This document shows, one piece after another, positions 12,440 to 24,829 of a stretch of DNA of 64,000 nt. Position 1 is the first letter of the stretch; each line of letters starts with the position of its first letter. The translations under genes and the position numbers were made by a program. The stretch is from Hemicentrotus pulcherrimus (taxonomy: Eukaryota > Echinodermata > Echinoidea > Camarodonta > Strongylocentrotidae), in assembly GCA_003118195.1 (NCBI GenBank), contig BEXV01000198.1, positions 187,461-251,460 on the forward strand. Reading direction: 5' to 3'. The notes under the pieces were generated by a model that saw only the letters and a list, made by a program, of their open reading frames with translations, searched no databases and was not told the origin of the DNA.

Positions 12440-14850
12440 ATTTATATATAGGGACAAGTGACAACTAGATGAAATCAAAATATTTGTCTTGTTTTGCAGA
12501 TCAACGTCGAAATTTACTAGTAATCTGTGCATTATTCGCGCTTCATCTACGCCCCATTATTTAAGCTACACAATCAAACGCATAATAAGCAAATTAGGGT
12601 TCATACGGGGGCATCTACCACCGGAGTGGGGGAGGGGTTGTTGTTGAAGGAGAGGAATTTGTGACCATGTAGTGGCTTTCAGCATCACTTTGCACGGCGT
12701 CGCAGATAAGGAAATAACATTGGGCTTCGTCCAAGATTCGACCACGGCTACTTGATTGTGACGACAAGACCTCGCGTGCTAAGACTGCTCAAAAGCATCA
12801 AGTCCATGTCGTCAAAAATTGGAATCATGGAATCATCTATAAGCTTAGGTTGCTATATAGTATTAGTGTACATCGTTACTGTCTGTAAAACTAAAGGGAT
12901 TGGAAAATTACTAATTGCCCTATTAATAAAAAATATAATAACACAAACTTGATCTTAATTAACGTATTTTAATTGTTTTTAATTTCTACAGTCGTGTACA
13001 TGTATGTAGGAATTAGGCCTGATTGAGCATCTTCTCAAATGGTTAGATTAGTTCCATTTAGAAAAGTACCCTCTATAATTTAACAATAAAGACAACACAT
13101 ATGGTAGGGTTGGCAAAATAAGAATTTGGTAATTCCATTTTGTTCGATTAAATACGGAACGGATTCGCGACCATTAAGGGTAGGTGATGGTAGCAGTTAG
13201 GGTCTCGCTTCCGAAATAAGTCTCATCAATTGTAGCGTAACGACATTTATTTTAGGATTTAAATATCCCTACCCATTTCCTAGAAAGGCCATTGCCCTAA
13301 CTAATGGTATCCTTAATTTGACGAAGATATGGAGTAGACGGCTTCGTGCAAAACAGTCTGTTAACGGCGAGACAGAAAGGAAATCAAAATTGGAATCCAG
13401 GGAATAAGTCGGGTATAGACGGAAGCACCGAATTAATTGGCATTTAAGGGAAGGAAATAAAAATAAAAATATATAAAATCAAATACTACTAAGAGCAAAC
13501 TGTAGAATCAGGAAGAGAACGAAGAAAATAAGCAAAATCAGAAGAAGAAAAATGATATGATTAGACAGATTTATACAGGAGAAGCCTGTGCGTTCGAACC
13601 TTGATATTAATCAAGATATAAATCATATTTTCAATATATTCTATAATAACAAGATCGAGACTACTTTCGAAAAATATTAAACTCAAGGGCAATCAATGCA
13701 CCTTACAAACCATGTTCCAATTACGTAATATGCCATTGCAATGTTCGCGGATACAATAGGTGACGCGCAAGGCCATTGGGAGGATTTCATTAGGTTGATT
13801 TTTTGAAAGTAGTTACTACCGTGCGTCTTTGATACATGATGATAAAGATATTGCCTTTTGGGCATAAACAGAAAGAAGTATAAGCTAACAATGCTAATAA
13901 ACTAAAAGTTCTGATTGTACACGTATGTATTATGTCTAGAATCAAAGGTTTGATAAGGAAAGAAAAGGGATATTAGACAAATCCCTTGATATATATTAAA
14001 TGTTGCATGAGGAGGTGTCTAAAGAGAAACAGAGATTGTTGTTGAAACGCTCCAATTTTATACAAAGAAAGGACGAAAGATGAATAATAGCTTACAGATG
14101 AAAAAAGAAAGAACTTCTTTCTTCACGAGCTTACTAAAGAATCATCGTGTTGCCAGAGTAATTGCATGGCATATAAAAGTTCTCTTCAATTTGTAGACCT
14201 ACCGTGAAAACTTTAAAATAAGCACATGCAAGAATAATATATAATCCGTCCTAGATTTTGTTTTCATTCAGTTAGTCTTCATTGTTACCACACATCAATG
14301 ATACAATTGCCATACGTCCACCTTGATACATCGAATATTTGACCTAATAGATCAACAGGAACAACGACCTCATGTTTCTTTTTCTTCTGTTTTTAAGACA
14401 TTACACATTTTATTTTATTTTTAAAACAACCACGTACTTTACGGTCCCTGAAACTTGGGCACGTTGGGACTCGGTTTCTTCAACGCGAATCTTATCGACC
14501 TTTATCAATTATGATTAAGAAAAAGAAGAAATAACAAAAAGGAAATCTAATAATCACACAAGAAACTTATCTTCTCAATCACAAGGTGATGCTTTTTTTT
14601 TTGTTTCGTCGAAAAAGCTGTCACCTATTCCTGCACTTTGGCGAATAAAAGTGACTAACATTCAATTAAAAAGAAACAATATAATAATGTTTTATTTCAT
14701 ATATCAAGGATTTATCTCATAATTAATGAAGAAACATATGCCACTTGTAAAGCGTTGGCATCATTTTCCACATATATATATATATACTTTTGACCACTGA
14801 TTATTCCAGACCAATAGACCGGTTTACAAACATATTTAAATGTATGGATG
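12440..14850. other. No gene recognised
   Basis: AT-rich sequence without domains, repeats longer than a few units, or clear inverted repeats that I could identify. Confidence 0.55.
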
Positions 14851-15020
14851 TTCCTTTCCCTGGGGACCTATATTTAGTGACGAGTTTTTCCGTTTGACCT
14901 GTTATTGATGAATAACTGACACCATTCGGAATCCAGTCTGCATATATTACTTGTTGCTATGTCGGGTAAGCCTTGGACAGTGTTTCAGGTTGTCAAGGAC
15001 AACTTTTGTTTGAGCATGTT
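14851..15020 (+). repeat. Dispersed repeat R2, copy A
   Basis: Shares TTCCAGTCTGCATA-like, TTGCTATGTCGG, AGCCTxGGACAG and CAGxTTGTC blocks in order with 63121-63270, same orientation. Family unknown. Confidence 0.7.
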
Positions 15021-15544
15021 AGTAAACCGATTTATGTAGAATTGTGCTTTTGACGACTGACATGACAAATAGATTTTATCAAAAGAGGGCGCTATTGCAA
15101 TAAAAGTATAACTGGTTGATAAATTAAACAGTGTTCGAAATCATGAAAAGGCGATTTTGGAGCTATTCCGAGTGAATGGCAATCAACCATGAATACGAGG
15201 GTGAACACAATCTGTGAGAATCATTCATTTTTTAGAGTATTTATGGTAAATTTAATGAGAGAATAGTAAAATGAAGCACACAGTTTCTCTTGAATTTCAG
15301 GTATTTCCTTCTATTTTTCAATATCTATTTAATTGCATTATAAACTATGCCATGCCAATTTCTTTCATCTGGATCATTAAGAAACTATAAGAATATTCAT
15401 TCCGCTTGGGGATTTATGATTCAAGATATAAAATAGTAACTGAATATAGTGATGAAATGAACTAAAAAGAAGAAAAAACAGAAAAAACAGAAAGAAAGGG
15501 GGGGGGGAGGGGATGAGGCTATGAACTGTAACAGTAATAGGCCA

Positions 15545-16287
15545 ATTTGTAATGTAACTGAATGTATTTTTCAAAATAATATTCGATTAACCGGTCCTAA
15601 GCTTTGGAACGATTTACCTGAACCTATTTGTAAATCTGTATCTCTTTTAAGTTTCTCTTGGAAGCTTTAAAAAGGGTATCATTTTAAATTACAGTGCATA
15701 AGTACTAGCCCCATTCCCGATTAGGTTGACGAGTGTATATGCATATTGTATAAGGGGATGTGTATAGATGTATAAGTATATAATGTGTTGTATGCATGTG
15801 TATACTATTATGTAAACATACATGTATATAATGTTAAGGCCTATGCTGTATAAATGCATGTACTGGTAACGAAGTATATATGTGTATATATATATATTTA
15901 TATGCAGTCAAATATTTCAACATTATACCCTTCACCTATATCTAGCCATTATTTTGTTTATGCATGCCATACACTCCATTGCTACTATGTTGCAGTCCTC
16001 TTCTTTTCTTTTTCTCCAAGCCCTCTATCCTCCTCTCCTCCTTGCCTATCCCTTTCTTCCTTTCTTCCTTTCTTCTATTTATAATGTATAATTGTATTTG
16101 TGTATTTGGGCGTATCCATTACAAGCTCTGCTTATCGGGTTTCGCGCCTTCTTCTTTGTAATACAAGATTTTTTTATTATATTAATGATCCTACGTATAA
16201 ATTGTATTGTTTGAACAGATGTCAAATTTGTTTGTCAAATTGAATGGAAGAAAAAAAATGTTCATTTGAATTGAATTGAATTGAATG
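15545..16287 (+). mobile_element. Non-LTR retrotransposon 3' fragment with (GAATT)n tail
   Basis: A frame from 15548 to the TAA at 15668-15670 reads CNVTECIF, then RLTGPKLWNDLPEPIC and LLSFSWKL, matching the C-terminal GPKLWNxLP motif of LINE reverse transcriptases. About 600 bp of AT-rich untranslated sequence follows, including a CT-rich stretch (15997-16075), and the copy ends in three to four GAATT units at 16267-16287, a typical LINE target-primed tail. 5'-truncated and inactive. Confidence 0.75.
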
Positions 16288-16499
16288 CATATAAATTTTT
16301 GAAGCGCCTTGAAATATTTCATTTGACTGTTAAAATAATTGTATTTCAAAAGTCAGAATGTGATTTGCATACATCATTTGTTGCTAGGTAGGACAAACAT
16401 TATGGCTTGTATTAACTACAACACGGAATGTATGCAATTCGCATTCTGAATATTTGTTTTGTCTTTTGTTTTCACAAAGTATAATGCGAACGTTTTCTT

Positions 16500-19400
16500 T
16501 TCATTCTTGGCACAGGTATAATATATATAAATGCAGGTAAAAAGGCAAAAAAAAAATTAATCTACAAGAAGTGTTTGCTGTTATGCAAAGAAAAATAACA
16601 TGTACAAAGTCTTGTATAATTACTTTTGTATACTTTGTAAAACGTTGTTTGTAATCCATTTATCATATATAATTTGTTTATATTTTTTTCATGTTGAAAA
16701 ACGAAATTGAACTTTAGAAATGACATTCAAAGTTTGAAAAGTATTTTGTGTCTACCTGCTGCTGCTGCTTATCATCAACTGAAGAAATCATAGTCTGACA
16801 TTGTACTGTTTTTGTCGTAGATGGCGCTGGACTTAGATCGATCGATGTCGACGAGAGTGCCCACTTGATGAAACAGAGGGGTAGAGAGAGAATAAATTGA
16901 TTAGGTTCCACGATAGCTTATATTTGTGAACATTGTGAAAGTTTGTTCCTTCAATGATCATTTTTACAAGTAATCGAGCAGTTTTAGTAGCATTCGATTT
17001 TTTAAAATGTTCATCGGTCGTCATGCATCCGGTTTCCTTTCCTTTAACTAAATTTGTTTCCATTTTATTTTTAATTCACTAATTTGTGTTTTCCATTCTT
17101 ATAGACCGTCAATATTACTGGGCCAAAAGGGATTAGACCACACAGCGAGGTCACTGACAGGTGGCCAGCTCATTAACTCAGCTCTCAACATAAGAAAAAG
17201 AGAATCAAGGGGGACCAACATGCACCGATTGTGGAAGTTTTCCATATAGAGGGAGCAAGTAGGACTTTGGGGCTTTAAGTCATTCGGTTGCACTGAAGGA
17301 AGATGCATTAATATCTTTGATCGTTATTTTGAATGAGACTTAAACTGTGGACTTGCTCTGGTTACCATCCAATATCCACTGTCCCTCTTTCCCCAAATGT
17401 TCTGTTCGTTTCGTTCAGTCTGTCGTTTTCTTTCATGTTTTGTTATAACATATTTTTATACCAATAATATCAAGGTACTTGAAAAAGAAAAAAACTTATC
17501 ACTATTGAAATACATACAAAATAGAGAATATAAGAAATTAGTGCATTGAGCAAAGTTTACAGATATGTATTTGGCATGCGATATAGTTCTCTTTGACACC
17601 TCTCTTCTGACTTGAAACCTTCCTCAATGTTGTTAATATGATTCAAAGACATGTCTCTATCACAATTTAATTTGCCTTTTATTGTGTGATCTATTCAATT
17701 CTCTTTCTCTTCTCCCCTTCTTTCTCAGGGCTCTATTCCTCGATATATTCCTATCATTCAGACATTTCCACTCGTCTTTCTTGGATCAATCATTGCTCTA
17801 GCTATACTCTATTCATCTTCCATTCACAACAAGAAATTGATTACTCGCTGGTTTCTTAATATAACAGGCAAGAAAAAGAATAAGGCTCATAATTACCATT
17901 TTTTGTTACGTTGTATGTTTTGATGACACAATTTATTTCATATTCACATTTTTCAGAAGGAAAAAAAACACATACAAAGACATCAAAATACATCAAACTG
18001 AGTCAAGGCAAAATATTTTTCGACGTTAAACGTGTGCAATCTCTGTTTGACATGTATCGTTTGAAATAAACTCAAATCGATAGATTTTAATGGTATTTTC
18101 TTTAAGCATGTTTAAAATTATAATTTCAATGTCTTTCACTAAAAAACTATTGAATCTTTTACTTATGCTTCCTTAATATGTTTTGCTAGTGTATTTCTGA
18201 TCATAATGAAAGCAATCATACAAATTAAACATTTATTTCTAATCAGACTGTTGTTTTTCTTTGTCAATCTTCCGATAGAAAATTATTGGCACATTACATT
18301 TTTTGAATAAATAACGTTATTTCAGCAAACTGTTCCGAAATGCATATTTATCAAATTGTATGGGCTGCTCAGATATTGAGATTATTCATGACATTACTAC
18401 CACGTCACTCTTTTCTTGATTTATAATCAAGAGACTAAAATATGTCTAAATGAAAAAATAACACTGCACATACATGTAATACCTATGCAATATTTGGATT
18501 AAAAGTATGATAAAGGGGGAATATAGTCGACATGAATGTTGCTGTCTGGGAGAAGAGATGAAAAAAGAACTGAGGATTAAGGAAAGACAAGACAACAAAG
18601 AGATAAAGGGAGTGAGCGAGTCAGAAGGAGAACAAAGAGAGGGAGAGTAAAGATAAAAAGAAATAGAGAGAGACAGGGAGAGAGAGAAAGAGAGAAAGAA
18701 AGAGAGAGAGAGGGGGAGAGAGAGAACAAAAGGGTGAATTCAGAGAATTATAAAGCAATACATGAAGAGAATAAAGAAACATAGACAACGATAAGATCAA
18801 GCACATTTTGCTGAATAAGGAGTAGAACGAGAAGAAATAGATCATAAAAGAGGAATATAAAACTTAACCATAAAAGAACGTTTAACATCAATTCACAACA
18901 ACATCATCGTCAATACCGCTCACAGTCGACAACTGTGGAGCGCTCTCTACGATGATTCTATAAATATACATTCTGCTAGGTGACTGTTAGGTGAACTGTG
19001 TGTATTTATAATAATTAATTTAAAACGATTTGCTAGTCCCTCTGACTCCTTAAACATGGGGCTGCTTACACAAAGGGCACAGTTTGACCATGAATAGACA
19101 TAAGTATGAAATACTGAATAAAAACAAGTCTAGCACCCTGACTGTTCTTTGTCAACTGGTGAGTTTGACCATCGGTATTGCCAATACCGTTCATTATCTA
19201 CAAGGTGGCTTGTCACAGAGCCTGACCTAAAGCAGTCGCCAGTAGACTAATAGTTTAGTCTTACCAAAAAACTGACAGCAGACCGATCTATAACAATGAC
19301 ATTAGCTCGAAGGGCCGATAATAGGTCGGTTTGGCACGTTGGGCCGGGTCGGTCTAGGGCAGTGCGTCTGAGGAACTGATCTTAGTAGCCTTACTAACAT

Positions 19401-21645
19401 TTAGACCAAATGGGAAATACGCTACATGTAAATTGGTCTCACTTATGATAAGAGCGAATAAATGATGAATATAGATGAGTGTAGGCGATCGAATATTAGA
19501 CCAAACGGCAATAAACCCCGCTACTTATAAGCCCTTGGAAGTACATGTATATCAGAGGCACACCAAACATGGTTAGCAAATTAAAGAACATATATAACAG
19601 TTTTCTCAGCGTTAATATTTATATTCTAATACTTCTAAATCTGTAAGAAGGTGAGACTGTGCAAAATATAAGCCACATCTAAATCAGCTACTACATGAGC
19701 AATTAATCGCTCTACCTTGGTCATTATTATCATATTTTTGGATATTTAAAATGGTCGACATATTATTTAGTACGATTCATAAGGTAAAATATAATATTTG
19801 AATTATAGAGAAATGGCTGGAGACATATACAGCACTTTCATTCTATTACAATTCTTCATTAAATTTCATTTTCTAAAATACATTGCTGAAACAATTTAAC
19901 ATTATGTCATTTGCGTTAATTAAAGTCACAATCTAATCTACCAAACTACCAACTATAACTGTGTAAAGTCTGTGTTCATAAAAGAGTGCAATTTTGTCAA
20001 AAAACAGGACAGGGACACGACGCAAAAATAGTCTTTTTTTGTACAAAATTTAAAATTTACAAAAACAATAAATTCATAAATTCCTTTCATAAAGCACATA
20101 CTTGAAACAATGTAAACATACATTGATGAATTCAGTTGACATGATATACATTTTTTAAATATGACATAAAACAATGTTTAAGTGCTGCCAGTGAATTTGT
20201 GTATCAACAGGCATATACGTCATCTAGTCGTTAGAATTACACTAAACACATATGAAATAGCACAAACGCTTTATTCAAAATGAAAGAATTATAAATAATC
20301 ATTTTGAAACAATTTTGTTTGTCCATTCCTTGAAAAAATGATGAATTCGCATAATTCAAACTCATATTGATGAAAATTAGAATGGGAGATGGAACTGAGT
20401 ATGTGGAAATGTCCAAACAAACAACAACCAACGATGAAGAGATTTCAACCAATATTGGTTGGTGTATGATAATAATAGGGCATCGTTATTTCACATGCAT
20501 GCTGATTTTTCCTGTCGCGTAAAATATGTTTCTGAAAGTCATTTTTAGCATATTTTATTTGTTTATATGATTGGAAATAAAATGTAAACACCATCCGCTA
20601 TACACGGAACTGTGCCAAATCTAGCATGATCTCGTGCCGAAAGAAACGGAAGCTAGTCAGCACATTGTCAATTGTAATGTATGATAAACAGCTAAAAAAT
20701 CCAAAGCTCCACGCATTAACTCATTGTATTATGCATTATCATATACTTTGATGATAAGATAGCGATTATTATGCTGGCTACGTCGGTTTAATAGTTATCA
20801 TTAGGCCTCATAACTCCTTATTTAAACATTGAATAAATATCTCGTGTTTACACATCACATTCACAAAATTTCGCACGAAAAACAATCGTTATAAGGTCTT
20901 CCTCATAAATACATTCAGACATGGCAATGATATAAACAGCGCATATCCCTTTGATAATCACAGATATTGATTACCAATGTACAGTTTGTTCGAAAGGGAA
21001 GATAAAAATTGAATGTAGACGGCACATTCTAAGCCTTTGTTCCTCGCAGGATTAAAACATTGTGAGTTCCAATCGGATAATAATGATGTCAAATAAGAAT
21101 CAACCTCTCTTTTTCACGAAGAGAGAATATTACAAGGACTATTCTATCTATTGGATATCCCTCGATCTAAATTTAGGGGTAGCAGTTGCAATAACACCCC
21201 TTTTCAATAAGGAAGGGGAGTTGTCAAACCAAGATTTGATTCGAGCAATGAAGGGATACATCTCCTGTGCAGAAATTGCATTAAAAACATTATACCCATT
21301 GTTAAGGAGGTGTCATTTTGAATGCGTAATAACATTATGCAATGTGCAATACCCACGCTGACCAAGCACATGAAGATAATTACCGTAGTAGTAAGTTATT
21401 CAACGTTATATACCTCAGTTTAAGATTCTTTACTAATCCTGTCTTCTGATTGGTTGAAAATGCAGTCATGTTCTTAACCATGCCCGCTAATTGAAATTCA
21501 TAGTCATTTTTCCATGGCTCTACCGGTTTATATTCATTTTTCATAGCACTTTTTCCATGGCTGTGAAACGTGACGTCATTTTGCTGCGACAGCAAGTAGA
21601 CTAGACGCACAGTCTGTGTAAATATGTTGCGAATTTATGAATTTA
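16500..21645. other. No gene recognised; AT-rich noncoding DNA
   Basis: Contains a GA-rich tract (about 18634-18724) and no open frame with recognisable domains. Frames at 20237-20452 and 21062-21361 show no family match that I know. Segment 21424-21600 has TGATTGGTTGAAAATG and CATAGT/CCATGGCT repeats of unknown origin. Confidence 0.6.
18634..18724 (+). repeat. (GA)n-rich tract
   Basis: Interrupted GA/GAAA/GGGA repeats. Confidence 0.9.
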
Positions 21646-21649
21646 TAAA

Positions 21650-21815
21650 GTTACTGTTCATGTTCTACTGTTCTACTGGAGCACAGCTTGTTGGTGATAT
21701 CATCCTGTACAAAAGTTACTGTTCGTGTAAACGTGTTTGGTATTCCCTGTTCTACTGGAGCACAGCTTGTTGGATTTCATACTGTACACAGGTTACTGTT
21801 GGTGTTAATATTCAT
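21650..21815 (+). repeat. Tandem direct repeats with periods 65 and 77 bp
   Basis: GTTACTGTT recurs at 21650, 21715 and 21792. The first two units each contain CTGTTCTACTGGAGCACAGC followed by TTGTTGG and end in CTGTACA. The third unit is truncated. Confidence 0.8.
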
Positions 21816-21880
21816 GACTTCAAAGAGATGGAAACCTAAATGGGTGAGTCAACATTTTCCTTTTTTTCGGTGTATAAAAT

Positions 21881-22052
21881 ATATATTGACTGCTTTTAAT
21901 ATTCGAGGCATAGTTGTTTCTATAGGGTCTCGGGAAACTCACAACCTGCTATGACCCCGCGGCGCAAGTGCCTTGGGGTCATATCAGGTTGTGAGTTTCC
22001 CTTGACCCTATAGAAACCACTATGCCTCTCAAAGCAGTCAATATATTCTTAT
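21881..22052. repeat. Long near-perfect inverted repeat (hairpin, about 70-bp arms)
   Basis: The left arm starts ATATATTGACTGCTTT and runs through GGCATAGTTGTTTCTATAGG and AACTCACAACCTG to GACCCC. The right arm is its reverse complement (GGGGTC ... CAGTCAATATAT) with a few mismatches and about a 6-nt difference near the base. The loop is about 16 nt. Looks like a foldback transposon or MITE. Confidence 0.85.
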
Positions 22053-22093
22053 TATGTTCGAACTGTTTATTTTGCATTCATTTGTGTATGATG

Positions 22094-22381
22094 ATACTCT
22101 AACCGCGCGCTTCAAAGACCCATCCATTCTCTGACGCAATGTTACTCTAACCGCGCGCGTCAAAGACCCAGCCAGTCGTTGACGCAATGTTACTTTGACC
22201 GCGCGCGTCAAAGACCCAGCCAGTCTCTGACGCAATGATACTTTGACCGCGCGCGTCAAAGACCCAGCCAGTCTCTGACGCAATGATACTTTGACCGCGC
22301 ACGTCAAAGACCCAGCCAGTCGTTGACGCAATGTTACTTTGACCGCGCGCGTCAAAGACCCTGTCAGTCTCTGACGCAATG
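22094..22381. repeat. Minisatellite, six copies of a 48-bp CpG-rich unit
   Basis: Exactly six head-to-tail units of 48 bp, from ATACTCTAACCGCGCGC to CTCTGACGCAATG. Each has CTTTGAC..CGCGCGC..GTCAAAG (a 7-bp-arm palindrome in copies 3, 4 and 6, degraded in the rest) and a TGACGCAATG box. Because 48 is a multiple of three, the minus strand stays open for 118 codons with a repeated basic peptide (VTLRQRLAGSLTRAVK). I regard that as a by-product of the repeat. Confidence 0.9.
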
Positions 22382-23453
22382 TTACCTCAGCCAAATAACG
22401 TCTTGTGTAACGAGCACACAGTTTTGATTTGTGTAATTACAAATGTCACCTAGCTGTTCTAGGACATAGGCAATGAAATATATGCACATAATTACTGACT
22501 AGAAATCACAAATTCAATTTCACAAAAAATCGTTAGACGGTATTTCCCTCTTGTAAATAAATAATAGGCCTCAATTACAAGGACATGCTTTGAAGAGAAA
22601 AAGCTATCTTGATCGCCAACATGTAACGTAAAGAGTAAAGTCTGCAGCAGGGAACTATTCACTAAAACTTGCATTTAAAATATACTTGGCAGTGAAACAA
22701 TAGTAAGTCAAAACACTAGAAGGCCACCAATTTCATAAAATTAAAATCACAAAGTGTATGAAAGAAATGCAGATACTGTAATGACTTAAATACGAATACA
22801 TTTTCAGATAAGGATGACGAGTTCATGTTGACGAAATATATACAGTCGTTACTTCCATTTACGAACGCGCAATCTTAGCATAGCAGACGATACGCGGAAA
22901 ATATCAATATTGAAATCCCCTATCGTCCATTGGATAAAAGACATCAGTATATCCACTCTTCCTCTCCATATCCCAAATGGTTTATGTGGCTATTCGATGA
23001 AGAGCTGTTGACTCCATCTTGTACGACACCTATAAACCTTTAAATAAGTGAAGTGGTTCAATTTACAGTGGATAAAATATGATAGGTTTTGGTGTTCGAA
23101 TGCCACTCTTCACGGGAGCACCCTCTACGGTGGTTACCACCGCCACGTGAACGTAAGGGAGCGTCTCGTCAATGGCTCATAAGTGTGTATCCACGGCCTC
23201 TGCAGAAACACTTGGTCCTGTCCTTACCATCAATCCTACAACCCAAAAAGGGTGCCAAGGGCGATACACAATGGCTGCTCTACACAATTCCATGCTCTGC
23301 TGTTCAGGCACGAGGCCTGCTTTGAACACAATGGCTGCGACCAGAGTTTGTCTCTCCCTGCGGATTTATAGCACACGTTTGATCCGTCATGTTCATCCTT
23401 TAGCCTCTTGTAATAAGTGGTGCGTTCAGGTTTCTGAGAAGAAACTCTCTTCT
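22382..23453 (-). other. NDNF: Region 3' of NDNF, probable 3' UTR in part
   Basis: Follows the NDNF stop codon. The nearest kilobase has no canonical AATAAA on the minus strand that I could find; variant hexamers TATAAA (near 23362) and CATAAA (near 22985) exist. The polyadenylation site is therefore unresolved. Open frames on the plus strand here (up to 137 aa) have no recognisable domains and read antisense to the gene. Confidence 0.4.
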
Positions 23454-24829
23454 TCAAACGTCACAAGTCCGTTTTGTCTTGACACTTTTACTCCTGTATG
23501 CGAGAGTCTCCTTGCCTACTCCGCTGACGTAAACGTCAAAAATGTACTTAGTGCCTGCCTTCAGGTCGGTAACCACTTCTGTTAAAGCGTCTCTGTCTGC
23601 TTCTGCACCATTAACTGAGCGGCATAATACCTTCTCGCTCTTTTTACGATTCTTAGGCCCGTGACAACGGTTGTCTTCCCTGATCAGGCTTCTGCTTTTG
23701 GGATCTTCCTCCCGCATATACAAACAATATTGTGAAACCTCTTTTGTGCTTAACCACGCCAGCGTAACTGACGTACACTGTCTTAAGTTTTTGAAAACTC
23801 TTATCGTGCTGTCTTTTGGGAGCTGCGGGAAAGGATACTTTGATGGATTCGTTGTCGCAAATATTTTATAATCCGTCGGTGTCCGCCGCCTGCTTTTGAC
23901 TTTAATGAGAAGTTCATCTTCGACATTACGTATGCTGAAATGTTTGAGAGATTTGACGGTAGCGTCTCGGATCTTCACCCCTTCTCTCCAAATCTCCACC
24001 GCAAGTTTCTGCGAACACGTCTGAATAGTGATGTTGACGTCTTGGTCCCGTGATTTTCCGCTCACTGGGAATCTAAACTGCTTGACTGGGCTCGATCGGT
24101 CTCCCCTGATCGTTCTGAGTCCACCATCTTTCAATCGAATGACTCTTCGATCAGGAGGTTCGGCACGGGTATAGATGGACGTACCGAGGTAGGCAACGCT
24201 GCGGTTAGTGACTTGATCTACTGCGAAAAGATCAAAGAAATATCTGGTGCCTGGGTCTAGGTTGGTGATCGTATGAAGGGTCTTTGACCCAACACATTCA
24301 ATCACCATATCTGGTGCTTCTTCAGATCTGCTCAGAACCGCCTGTTCATCCTGGATTTGCTTCCTAGCTTTACGCATTTCTCTCTCCGAATCAAAGCCAA
24401 ACCTCGTTTCGGAGGACGGAAATGGGTTAGAGCCCCCGCCCGGAACACTGGCTTGAACACCACACCATGTGTGGTAGTTCCGTCTGGTGTTGATCGCGAG
24501 ACAGTACCGAACTGGTTGATGATACACCACATCGGAAGGACTCGGCTTCCACGCTAACGACACTCGGTTCTTATTGAATGACGTCACATCGACTTGAGGA
24601 TCACTTGGGAGCTCGGGGAAGAAATGATCCGAATCGGGCGTCGATGTCGCGTAGATCTGAAAGGTAGTCCCACGCTCGACGCTCCGCACCTCTAAGACAT
24701 AGGTGCAAGCTGGAGATGTGTTGGTTAAATATTTCCCCGCGTCATAACCTGAATAGCTCTTCAGGATTGTACCAGGCATCGTAGTGGGCTGCCGTCGAGG
24801 GCGTTGTTCACTCAACTGATCAGCCGCGC
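23454..24829 (-). CDS. NDNF: NDNF coding exon 3 (terminal, both FN3-like regions)
   Basis: A 1376-nt terminal exon, residues 109-566, stop TGA at 23454-23456. The acceptor is CTTTCAG|GC at 24830-24831. The open frame continues 67 bases upstream to 24896 but that part is intron. It carries the pair of fibronectin III-like regions, ATSTPDSD and ATTNPSKYPFPQLP (the two copies of the ATTxPxxxxFPxLP-type motif seen in NDNF), and the Cys-rich C-terminal half with KKSEKVLC. One very large last exon is also the vertebrate NDNF arrangement. Several antisense open frames over this exon are shadows. Confidence 0.94.

Noticed and set aside
12752..12952. 66-aa hydrophobic open frame on the plus strand
   Set aside because: Chance frame in AT-rich DNA; no family, no splice or start support.
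22038..22394. 118-aa repeated basic peptide on the minus strand
   Set aside because: Open only because the 48-bp unit is divisible by three; no signal peptide, domain or splice context.
23172..23585. 137-aa plus-strand open frame overlapping the NDNF 3' end
   Set aside because: Antisense to the NDNF last exon and probable 3' UTR, no recognised domain.
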